Source: Owenia fusiformis (lineage: Eukaryota > Annelida > Polychaeta > Sabellida > Oweniidae). From it: a stretch of DNA of 60,000 nucleotides. How positions within the stretch are numbered: the stretch's first letter is position 1; the number at the start of each line of letters is the position of its first letter. The position numbers and the translations under genes were made by a program. Below are positions 13,108 through 24,300 of the stretch, in pieces. The notes beneath the pieces were generated by a model. It did not search any database, was not told the DNA's origin, and saw nothing but the letters and a program-made list of their open reading frames with translations. The DNA lies in assembly GCA_903813345.2 (NCBI GenBank), contig CAIIXF020000009.1, positions 10,474,030 through 10,534,029 on the forward strand. The letters are read 5' to 3'.

Positions 13108-13238
13108 GTGGATGTATCTATGGACGAGGTGGAAGAGATGGCATGGTAGGACCACAAGGACCACCAGGACAACAAGGACCACCTGGACCAGCGGGCAGAG
13201 ATGGAAGTCCATGAAGGGATGGAAGTCCGGGAAGAGAT
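13108..13238 (+). pseudogene. Duplicated collagen exon 3b of copy 3
   Basis: A second version of the collagen exon, 59 bp downstream of 3a, with acceptor TTCAAG and donor GTGAGT. It has the same phases as 3a, so the two cannot be spliced together without a frameshift and could only act as alternatives. A TGA at 13212-13214 replaces a Gly codon, so this version is dead as read. Confidence 0.6.
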
Positions 13239-13701
13239 GTGAGTGCTACTGTTAAGAACAGTCTACACGCAGAAATAATTGATCAAATTATAGTTATAAT
13301 TTGAGACTTTCAATTCAATTTTGATATTTATATGTAAGATTTGAATGCTTTTATTTCAGGGATTGACAGGTCAGGGGTTATCAGCGGATGATATAAGCAA
13401 CCTTGTGGATGCATTTCATACTAACTATTGCATAAATGGATCTACTGATGTACAAGGTACCCAGGGATCACCAGGGCCTATCGGCAGTAGCCCTTCTGGA
13501 ACAGGGGGTGCTACATATGTGCGGTGGGGGAGGAAAACCTGTCCTATTAATGTAGAACAAGTCTATTCAGGTAAGGTACAAATGAAAAAGTAAAGCACCC
13601 ATGCAGATTGAAAAACTAAATCATAAGAGTATTTTTAGGAATCAATATGAACTTTCCACTTGATGTGTTTCTTCATATTGAGAAAACTGTACGAAGTTTG
13701 G

Positions 13702-14278
13702 CAACTAGACAACAGCAATGACAAAGCAAAGCAAATCCCATCGAACAACCACGGCTGCGTTTTTTACAAAATCCTTCAACTACTTTTTCAGTTAAAGGAA
13801 AAATTGTAAAATAACAAACATAAAATGGCCACCATTTTCAAAATGGTCGCTCACTAGCCAAATTGTCTGATAAGTAAGTATAATATGCTTCTATGTAGGC
13901 ACATATAAAAATCTGAAAAATGGCTGCCTACGAGTCAAAGTGTCATAAAACAGTGTGCCATGCTTTAGAGTATTCACATATCAAATACATGTATGAACAA
14001 AATTGCTCTATTACTTTTTGAGCAGTAAAAAACATAATAATATAACACATTTAAAAATGGCAGTCATTTTCAAAATGACAGCCTACTAGCCAACGTGTAA
14101 TAAGTGTGCCATGGTTATGAGTATTCACATATAAACAAAATCACTCTATTACTTTTTAAATTATAGTAAAAAACGTAAAATGAGACACATAAAAATGGTG
14201 GCCAATTTGCAAAATGGCCGGCTACTCTTCAAAGTGTCATTAGACAGTGTGCCATGCTTATAGTGTTCACATACAGTA
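13702..14278 (+). mobile_element. Degenerate HINE-like element, family A
   Basis: Begins with a diverged copy of the A-family left end (including ATCCCATCGAAC at about 13737) and continues with three to four diverged core units containing GTGTGCCATGCTT and AAAATGGCNGCC phrases. The right end is missing where LINE sequence begins. Confidence 0.55.
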
Positions 14279-14287
14279 TCACAACCC

Positions 14288-14954
14288 CAATTGAGGATTT
14301 ACCTGACTTTTAAACATTACTTTCCAATAGAACAATACTTACTTACATCATCATTGACAAGAAGTGAATGCTCTTTAATAGCTGAGACATCAAAAATATT
14401 TGTTTCGAACTTAATTAATCTCAAAAATTTGAAACACTGGACTATATCAGACTGGCTACAGCTAAATCAAGTCTTATTTTGAACCACACAGAAAAATGGA
14501 AAAGGGATGTTACTTCACAGGATAAATTGTGTACATATGTCACATTCAAAAGTGAACCTACACCTGAGATTTATGTCAAGTGTCAACTAACACTGTCACA
14601 ACGTTCACTGATAGCACAATTGAGGAGTGGCATCCTACCGCTAGCAATAGAGACAACCAAGAAAAATACCAATACAAGAAAGACTGTGCCATGTTTGCAA
14701 ATTAAACAAAGTTGAAGATGAGAAACATTTTTTATTTGAATGTAAGGCCTATGAAACAGGGAGACTCTTGTTTTTAACACCAGATATTGAATCATTTATA
14801 AATATATTAAAAACCAATAAAACTATTTGAATTGCATTTTTTATATAAGAAAGAATCACATATATAAGATTAATAATCAAATGTTCCATGTAAAGCCCAG
14901 TTAGGGTTGGCTATTTTGTACAATAGTTGACACGTTAATAAAATAAAAAAAACA
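14288..14954 (+). mobile_element. 5'-truncated LINE remnant, reverse transcriptase C-terminal part
   Basis: Three short frames in series read as the end of a non-LTR retrotransposon ORF2. Visible blocks are DKLCTYVTFK (about 14520), SQRSLIAQLRSGILPLAIET (about 14597), a CxxC-poor stretch, then KVEDEKHFLFECKAY (about 14711) from the zinc-binding tail. Frameshifts separate the blocks. The sequence ends in an A-rich tail near 14935-14952. Family name from recall: mollusc LINEs with a zf-RVT-like end. Confidence 0.6.
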
Positions 14955-15914
14955 AGAACACAAATGTGTACAAAATGTCCCCACCAATGGGTGATCCCTT
15001 CAAATGGTTATCCTGAAAATGAGTAGACAAGACTTTACCGACACAATTTTAGGATGGAAAATCCAAAATGGCCACCTTAAAATTTACCCGGAATGCCCAA
15101 AAATTAGTTAGTTCTAGATTTTCATACTAAGAACCACTCCTGAAAATTTGAAATTGATCCATCACACAGTTAACCAGAAAACATGTAAACAAGACTTTAC
15201 AGACAAGATTTTAGGATGGAAAATACAAAATGGCTGCCTTGACATTTACCCAGAATGTCAAAAAACTAATCTGAAAATGATCAACCAAATGGTTCACTTG
15301 AAAACGCGTAGACAAGACTTAACAGACTTTAGGACGAAAAAATCCAAAATGGCCGACAATAAAAAAGTGATTATGAGTTTTTGCTGATTTCTTTTTACAA
15401 AATTATCACATATAACTACTGTTAACAATAATATAGGCTTTTACAACAAAGTACAACTGAAATTATTTATAAACCTACTAAATAGTTAAAGTATGAAAAC
15501 TCAAAAACACCATTCAATATGATACAAAGTATTATCGCGTATTATCCGCGTATTATTTCTTAAAACATTCAAAATGGCTGACATGACTGAGCTAACAGGT
15601 CCAAAACCTAATCAGATGTAGAATTAAGTGAGCTGAACAAGATGTTAAAGTTTTAAAAGCAACTGTGAAGCCGGTTTTCTTAAAGTTTGCGGACAAGGAT
15701 GTTAGCGTTTGACTTCAAAATGGCCAACACGAAGTAGGTATCAAGTTAAATTTTAGCATCCACATCTGTAAGCACTCATAAGTTATCACTGAAAATTTGA
15801 AGGTGATATCTATTGCGGTTTTGGAGAAAACTGCCGGACGTACGGACGGACAGACAGACAGACGGACGTGCCTAGACCGACAATTTGGCCCCACACTATG
15901 TGGTGGGGACATAA
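14952..15914 (+). mobile_element. HINE-like non-autonomous element, family B, copy 1
   Basis: Subterminal inverted repeats ATGTCCCCACCA (14975-14986) and TGGTGGGGACAT (15901-15912). The core holds diverged tandem units around 'aaaatggc(t/c)gcc' and 'gacaagactttac'. A GGAC/CAGA microsatellite lies at about 15836-15872. It shares both ends and core with 33740-35246. The right end can form a short CCCCAC/GTGGGG hairpin. Confidence 0.65.
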
Positions 15915-17245
15915 TAAAAAAGTCAAAGAGTCATAAGAGCATATATTTGCGTTTGAGCCAAGCGACATTAGCAAATAAATGATTTCTTTGTGCGTTGCGT
16001 AAATGGAACAGTATGTTGTATAGGGATAAGAGGTGATTGGTCGATGCTTGCTTAGTGAGTGAGTGATATGGTTCGAAGGATAGGGCGTCGGTTGTATAGT
16101 CATTTTGAGTTCTTGCCACGACATAAACACTCAACACATATTTAAACACAATATAGAATTTGTATCGTTAGACATTTGATCTTTTAATTGATGGTTTATT
16201 TTTGTCAAGTTGAGAAACCTTTACTTTATTACACGTTATTGTATCAGGGTGCAAGTGTGTTTTATAATTCAAGGACATTTACATGTCTTTGATCGATCGC
16301 ATACCTTTTCCTCATTTGTTTGGGGTTTTTAATGGCCAGGATCGATCAATTTCGCTAAATGTAATATTTAAGCCTTAATGATCTCGCTTAACGGCCGAGC
16401 TCTTTCATGTATTTGTACCATGTTCGTAACACCATGATTCTTCAATAAACAAAAGCGGCAATGCTCACTTCCTTTTATATTGTAATTCGTATCTTCTGTT
16501 GCATCGAGCAAAGTAAAGAAGTTACATTACTGTCTGCCTAAGCTGGAATTCCATCATAATTCACCAAGTTATTCCAAAATTGAAGGTTTCATTTCCTAAC
16601 ACACCTTGTACATGTATTAAATTTTATGTATAAATGCATCTATAAAATGCAGTGTGGGTCTGTATTCAGACAGGGAAATTTTGAGAGGTGTAGAAAAAAG
16701 ACAGATGATGTGTCAAAAATATATCATTATTTGTAGGTGTAGTGGGGAAATCATATTTTTCTCATACAGGAGGAGGTGCTAATTATCTGTGCCTTCCCAG
16801 GGATCCAGAATGGGGTTGGACCATGGCTGGCTGGCAAGAAGGTGCAAATATACATGGGGCAGAATATGAACTTGGCTTGAACAACCCATTCCTTACAGAC
16901 AACTTCCCAGACCCAAACCAACCACCTTCCTGGCTACACGACCATGATGTGGTATGCGCTGTTTGTAGGGTTCCAGAGGGTGGTAGTCAGATCATGATTC
17001 CTGCACATAAATCATGTCCTGATACATGGACACATGAGTACAATGGCTACCTTATGAGTGAGAGTCATAAGAATACAAAATCTGACTTCATTTGCATTGA
17101 TGAAGCCCCTGAAGCAGATGAAGCTGGTGGCGAAAAAAAGGGTGGGGGAAAATTGCTTGTCGTGCAAGCCCACTGTGGCTACTCTCTACCTTGCCCTAAT
17201 TACCAACATGGTTTTGAGCTTACATGTGCTGTATGTACTAAATAG

Positions 17246-18235
17246 ACAGAAACTAGAGACTAGATATTCTAAACAAACATGTCCTTTAAACTCAGTTCTC
17301 ATTAATATTAATGATCTCTCACATTTAGTCATACAGAAAAATAAACTCACAAGGATCATGTTAAATGAAAAATCATGTACTAAAAATAAGGCTTAAACAA
17401 AGAATGAATCAAGATTTTCTTAAGCACTGATACAACCATAATATAATAAAAAGGTATTATGCATAATGTATTATGCATTATGACCATGTTTGTCGACTGT
17501 GTTGGCTACTATAAAATAAACCAGAACAACGGCAACGCCAAAGCGTAGCGAATCCCATCGAACATTTTTCAAAACGGGCACCTTCTACCAAAAGTGTCAT
17601 TAGACAGTGTGCCATGCTTATAATATTCACATACCAAATATGAACAAAATCGCTCCACTACTTTTCGAGTTATAGTAAAAAACGTTAAGATGGCAGCCAT
17701 TTTTCAAAATGTCCGCCATTTTTAAAAATGGCTGCCTTCTACCAAAAGTGTCATTAGACAGTGTGCCATGCTTACAGTATTCACATACCGAATATGAACA
17801 AAATCGCTCCACTACTTTTTGAGTTTTAGTAAAATAAGTTAAAATGGCGGCCATTTTTCAAAATAATAAACAATTGCATGAAAGATGAGTACACTGTATT
17901 AGATGTTATTGGCGCCCAGGCGCTTAAAGTAAGTCAAAACAGTTCAAAGAATTGTCTTTATTAGCACCCATATGAGTCACAACTGAGAAAGGATGCTGGA
18001 GATTTTCGGTCTAGAAAAAAATTAGAAAGAATTTTTGTTCGTGAAATTCGCCACGTTTGCATGAACTTTGGGGTTCTTACCTATCCTACTGTTTTTGCTA
18101 ACTAATGGAATTACATCAGTATTTTAATCGACAAGTCCTTAAGAAAATGATATAAACCTACTGAATCAAATACAAATTTCTTCTCAGCTTTGTTTTGGAT
18201 TGCACATCGGGACGGATTAAATAATATAATCTTAC
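17246..18235. other. Region between collagen copy 3 and ABAT exon 6
   Basis: Contains the truncated HINE-like copy at 17521-17866 and otherwise AT-rich sequence. I looked for ABAT exon 7 on the - strand and found no match to the conserved SF-GAFHGRT region. Confidence 0.5.
17521..17866 (+). mobile_element. HINE-like family A, truncated copy
   Basis: The first 44 bases match the left end of 5988-7201 almost perfectly, including ATCCCATCGAAC at 17551-17562. About two and a half core units follow. The microsatellite and right end are absent. Confidence 0.7.
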
Positions 18236-18328
18236 CCTATAAGCCATAAAAATGTTCTTGAATGCCTGTTCATTGGCGCATGAACCACATCCCATAGTGT
18301 TGACGTTGTTCAAACCTGAAGGCTGGAT
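18236..18328 (-). CDS. ABAT: ABAT exon 6
   Basis: 31 codons in phase 0, acceptor TTGCAG and donor GTAAGA. Contains MGCGSCANEQAFKNIFMAYR, which matches the first conserved block of class III aminotransferases of the GABA-T type. Confidence 0.85.
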
Positions 18329-21300
18329 CTGCAATAAACACAAAAATTTTGAAGATTCATGGAAACTTATAGCACATTCATCGGCACACATGAGTGTAGC
18401 GACAATCCAAACTATGTATGAAAATGAAAAATTTACAGAGTGGGCCAATTTTTTATTAACCATTTTTTATTTCAAGTTCTTATATTATTACATGTAATAT
18501 CATACGATGAAAGTTCAACAAAGTTAATCAGTTTAACATTTGTGTGGAACAGTGGGCCCATAAAAAGGCCAGTTTAATTTTCAATATATCTGAATTTGAA
18601 AAACATTGAAATAAAGTTGATGCAAATATCACTGTTCCACAGCTGGATGACTCTAACTGCAGATAGCTTCATTCAAGATGGTTGCCGAAATTCTTTCGTT
18701 TTCGATAAACCTCCTAAACTAAGTTGAATCTGGACTCCAAATATTTCGCCATGCAAAGTAATAAAGCTGCGATGGTAAATAACCACAAATAAATGCTCAA
18801 ACAACCGTGATATTGGAGAGATGACGTAATGATGACGTAGATCATCAATTTCAGTTAGAGTCATTCTAAGTGAAGCCATTTTCTTTAAAATTCTCTAATA
18901 TTGCGGGTGTTTGGGCATTCATTTGTGGTTGAATACAATCATAGTTTTATTAAAATCGCATGGCGAAACTTTTGGAATCAAGATTCAGCTAAGCTTAGCT
19001 GAAATCGGAGGTTTATCGAAAACGAAAGAATCCCAGCAACCATCTTGAATGAAGGTAACTGCAGTTAGAGTCATCCAGTGAACAGTGAATATGTAGAAAC
19101 TAGAATTATTGAATTAATGTAGAGCAATCTTTGTAATTGCTCATAATATTTACACAAATAAACAGATTTGGAGTGTTCACTTTGTTTCACTCGGTAAATA
19201 GTGTGTTTGTTGTTAATTTGGTTGATTCATACATACTGATAACAAGGCACTTTTGAGTCTCTGTGGCCAATCGCTGGGAGGAAGATTGCCAAGGGCTGGA
19301 CGGTTCACAAAATACGTCTGAAATAACAATAAATTAACAATAAAGTTAGTCTAAGAATGGAAATGAAATTTAAAGAAGGGTTCACGATTAAAGTTGACAA
19401 GGCATTGAGAAGGTCAAATCTTAAATCTAAAGCCAGACTTGAACTTCTGAAAACTTGTAGATTTTGAAAAAAACTGAAGTCAGTCTAAACAGTATTTGTT
19501 ATGTTATTGGAGTTGTAAGAATTTGTTACAGACGCCAATCACCAACCGCCAATCGCCAACCGCCATCTGCCACCTGCCGATCACCAACCACTGCCAGCCG
19601 TCACAAAAATGGAGACCATAACCATATGTCACCACTTTTTGGTGGTGACATAAAAATATGATTGCCCAATTGAACATATTGGCATGTCCAGTAAGGAACT
19701 CTTTTTCAAAGGTCATTGCCAAATTGAAATGTGATTGCCATTGGTAGGCAGGCAGCTGGCTATTCTACCATGTTACATATTCAAGGAGATCACGTGAGAA
19801 AGCATTGCGCACGCAACAGACTAATAAGTAATCAGTGTGTTGCAGACACGCAAAGAGAACAGACGTGGGCTCTAAGCAGCTTCACATGTTCATGTTTGAA
19901 ATATAATTATTTCACATCAGTTCAAAATTGAACTTAACTGCAAAATTGTAGGGATATTGATATTAGGAATCCATTTCCCTCAGTAAGTTTACAACTTACT
20001 AGTATACATGTACATTGATACAACCTTATTCATTAGTACGTTATGAGAATTTTCTCAATTTGTAACGTGTGTTCAGTGAAGCATTCAATATTGAATGCGT
20101 ATATACTGTGCTAAGCCTATTTGGTCAACCAATTACAACTATAAGCTCATAATTGAGTCAGTTCTATTCAGGTGTGTTAGTTGAATAGACCTACGTGGCA
20201 AGCTAAATTATACCACGTGGAATTTTTATGATGGCTGAAGCACAAGTTTCTAGTCCCAAACAGGGAAAGAAAACGCCAACTACATTAACCATGGATTCTG
20301 GTTCTAGTAAATCAAAGTCTACTAGTAAATCTACCACCTCTAAGAGGTCTTCTGTAACAGATACACCAAGTGTATCAAATGAGGATTCTGGTCTCTCGGT
20401 GAAATTAGTCCACGACATCACGCAAGCATTGACTGTCGGTCTAGGAAATATTAAAGATAGCATGACCGAAGCAATTCAGGATATGAAATCCTCCTGGGAT
20501 ATTTCCAATCAAATTGATTATGATGAGGATTATGAACAGTCTGATAATGCTATGGATGTTGATTCGTGTGAAACCTCTGGTAAAACACATGAAGGAAACT
20601 CCGAGACTAATGCTCTGTCCACTTTCATGAAGAAAATCCATGGTTAGGCCAAGTTACAAGAGGAAATGGGCCCTCCGTTAAATAAATTTATGGCCGAAAT
20701 GATCACAGAGCTTGTGCAATCGAAACCAGACGAAGATGATATGACCGCTAAAATGGAGGAGCACAAAACTCCCGAGAATGTACCCTTATTATGCACTACC
20801 AAGGTAAACGAACCTATTTGGGCAAGGGTAATGTCTGAGGTACGCTCCAATGATATAAAATATCAGAAGGTCCAATCACCTCTGGTGAAAGGCATAATTG
20901 CCTCGTCACGTGCTCTTGAAAAAGTGGACGGCCTAAAACAATCGTTATCTAAAGATACTGATGAATACGACGATGTGCTGGGGAATATCGCCGAAATGGT
21001 ATATGAAAATATACTTTTCTGCACGTATGCGAACCTGAAGTTGAATATGTGCAGACGAGAATTGTTCAAAAACGAAATCAACCAGGGTTTTAAACACCTA
21101 TGCGCAAAATCCGTCCCAATCACTCAGTGGCTATTCGGAGATGATATCTCGAAACAAGTCAAGAAAATTTCCGAGATGAATAAAACCCAACTGAGAGGCG
21201 TTTTCAGTAACCGAGGTTGTGGTTACCGTGGAGGTAATAAAGGCCGTGGTCGTGGACGTGGAGCCAATAACCATTTTTTATGGCAAGGCGACAAGTCAAA

Positions 21301-24300
21301 CACCGGTCAGCGGAATTCCTACAAAGGAAATGGCGCCAAGAGAGGCAAGTGGTCAAAGACCAAGTCCCAAAACAAGTCGTCCCAGGACCAAGCTGCTTCA
21401 CAGTAGAAGAGCCTATCAAGATTGACACCGAGCCTGAAAAGGTAAGATCAATTCTATATAATTCAGTCAAAGAATTTCAAGGTGGTCGTCTCAAACAATT
21501 TATGCATGAATGGCAATTGTTGACGTCAGACAAATCAATCTTAAATGCAATTAATGGCTATACAATTGAATTTTGTAATGATGATATTAAACAAAATTAA
21601 TGGGCTCGAAATTCAAAATTCTCTAAATCTGAGAACGAAAACATGGATATAGAAATCAATAAATTTCTAAAGAAGGGTATAATCATCCCAGTTAATCACT
21701 CAGAGAGAGGTTATGTTTCACCTATCTTTCTTACGCCCAAACATGATGGATCAAAAAGAAAAATCCTCAACTTATCTGATTTAAATAAAAAACGTAGAAT
21801 ATCATCATTTCAAAATGGAGAATCTACAGCATGCTATTGACATTTTGTCACCAAATATGTACATGTCATGTGTCGACGCTAAGGACGCTTATTACAGTGT
21901 TCCCATTGCTTATGATTCTCAAAGATTTCTGCAATTTGAATGGAAAGGCCAATTGTATCAGTATACATGTTTGGCTCAAGGGCTGAGTTCTGCTCCTAGA
22001 ATATTCACTAAAATAATGAAGCCTGTGTACGCTAAATTGCGAAATGAAGGTCATTTGTCAGTAGCATTCATTGACGATTGCTGTTTATTTGCAGAAACCT
22101 ATGAACAATGGAAGCAGAATTTGTTTGACACGATCACATTGCTTCGAAAGCTTGGCTTCATAATCCACCCTGAGAAGGTGACACTAGAACCTACACAGGT
22201 AATAACGTTTCTTGGATTCATATTGAACTCTGTCGAAATGACTGTAAAATTACCACCAGAAAAGTCTCAGACACTCAAAAAATTGTGTAGAAATATGTTA
22301 TCACGTGATAATTGCACTATTAGAGAAGTTGCACAAATCATTGGGAAATTTGTTTCTTCTTTTCCTGGAGTTCAATATGGTCAATTGCACTACAGGAATG
22401 TTGAACGAGATAAAACATTGGCTCTGTCCTTAAATAAAGGCAATAAAGGCAATTTTGAAGTCTGATTTACAATGGTGGATAAATCATGTTGATACTGCTT
22501 TCAGATCAATCTCAATTCCAGAACCAATTGTCTTTCTGAGAATGGACAGTAGTACCCTAGGTTGGGGTACATTTGATGTTGTTAATGATGTGAAGACTGG
22601 AGGCCGTTGGTCAGACGAGGAATCTAAACATCATATCAACTATCTTGAATTACTGGCTATATTTTTAGGTTTGAAATGCTTTTGTAAAGCACATTCCGAC
22701 ATCCACGTTCGTGTACAAACGGACTGTAATGTTGTTATTATCTTGATTATACTACCTTGTCGACGCCCATCTTGGGTTCTGGACGTTATGACGAGGGGCC
22801 CCTTTGATGCTGTTGCTAGGTCTGATAGTTGTCGCTTATTTCAGTCTCTTATTTGGTTCTTGGTTCATTTGAACAACGTTATGTTCTTATTTCTTATTTT
22901 ATATCTTCACATAATATTTACATGTTGATGCTTTGACTTCTCTTTGTGAACTAACTGTTCTTTTCAAAAACATAATTGGCTTCTCTGATTGCACTTTTCA
23001 GTTTTGAGTCTAGTTTAGTATACTCTAGTGCCATCTTTTGATAAACTTTAAACTTTATACATTACATCTTCCCCCTTTCTTTTGACTGTTTTTGATCTTT
23101 TTTATCTTTTTCCATAAAACAGTCACGTCTGATATGACTTTCTTCTTTAAGGGATGGATTGTCCCCAAAAGTTAAAAAAAATTGTCCATTAAACTAATTC
23201 TCAGGGATTGCTTTTTCCCAAAAATTAAAACTTTCACTAATTAAGGATCAATTCTTCAAACTTCAAATGTCCTCAATTATGCACTTTTTACAATTGTGTT
23301 TCTACGAAATGTCTTTAAATGCATAGAATTATAATTTTCCTCATGTCTACTTCTTTTATTCTCACTAATGTCTGTTTTAATAGATTCATAATCGTGATAA
23401 TGCATCTGCATTTTGGTTGTATCGACCTGCCCTGTGTATCACTGTAAATCTGTATTGTTGCAGTGACAAAGACCATCTCATGAGTCTAGGGTTAGTGTTT
23501 TTCATGTTCTTCAACCAAACAAGAGGGTTGTGGTCTGTAACAACTACAAATTCCCTTCCTAACAGGTAATAGCTCAGCTGTTCAATGGCCCATTTCATTG
23601 CGAGGCATTCCTTTTCAATAACAGCATAGTTCCGTTCTCTTGGCATCATCTTTCTGCTAAGGTATATCACAGGATGTTCTCCATCATCAAATGTTTGACA
23701 TAAGATTCCACTTATACCATAGTCAGATGCATCTGTCATTACAATGAATTGCAAGTTGAAGTCTGGTGTTCTTAGGATAGGGTGTTCACACAACTCTTTC
23801 TTCAGAATTTGGAATGAATGTTCTGCTTTGTCATCCCATGGTATCTTCTTAGGAATCTGTCTTCTTGTCAGTTCTGTTAAAGGGTAGGCCTTTGTAGCAT
23901 AATCTTCAACAAAGCGTCTATAGTATCCTGTCATTCCCAGGTATGTCTTGAGTAAGGACTTTGTTTCTGGTCTTTCAAACTTCTGTATAGCTTCTATAGC
24001 ACTTGGTTTTAGTGTTACTCTTCCTTTGCCAACTTTGTGTCCACAATACACAACTTCATGGTATCCAAATTGGCATTTTGCAGGCTTTGCTGTCAAATGA
24101 TGTTCTCTTAATCTTTTCATCAAGTCTTCCACGTGGGTAAGATGATCTTGGAATGTTTCACTGAAGATGATGATGTCATCGAGATATGCTGCAATGTAGT
24201 CTTCTGCACCTCTAAGTAGTTCATCTACCATCCTTTGAAAGGTTGCTGGGGCTCCATGGAGACCAAACGGCATCACTATGAATTGGAAAATTCCCCAGGG

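Larger units (their letters stand above)
11949..17245 (+). pseudogene. Membrane-anchored short-chain collagen (C4-like), copy 3, probably inactive
   Basis: Exon 1 11949-12134 (186 nt, longer coiled coil than copies 1 and 2), exon 2 12370-12460 region, collagen exons 12945-13048 and 13108-13238, exon 4 13360-13570, exon 5 16737-17245. The last two exons keep the copy 1 lengths (211 and 509 nt), with good splice sites and open frames. Exon 2, read in the only frame that joins exon 1 to the RGKR site, has TGA as its second codon (12372-12374 region). No other in-frame acceptor was found. The second collagen exon also has a TGA at 13212-13214. The C-terminal domain looks well preserved, so loss is recent, or an unseen start or splice form rescues it. 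Intron 4 is 3.2 kb and full of repeats. Confidence 0.65.

Noticed and set aside
12892-13255. Three overlapping ORFs on both strands around the collagen exons of copy 3
   Set aside because: They arise from the GGACCACCT-type repeats of the Gly-X-Y coding sequence read in wrong frames.
17930-18030. Alternative terminal exon of ABAT ending in an AATAAA-containing frame on the - strand
   Set aside because: It joins exon 6 in phase after a TTTTCTAG acceptor but has no resemblance to GABA transaminase and would delete the catalytic domain.
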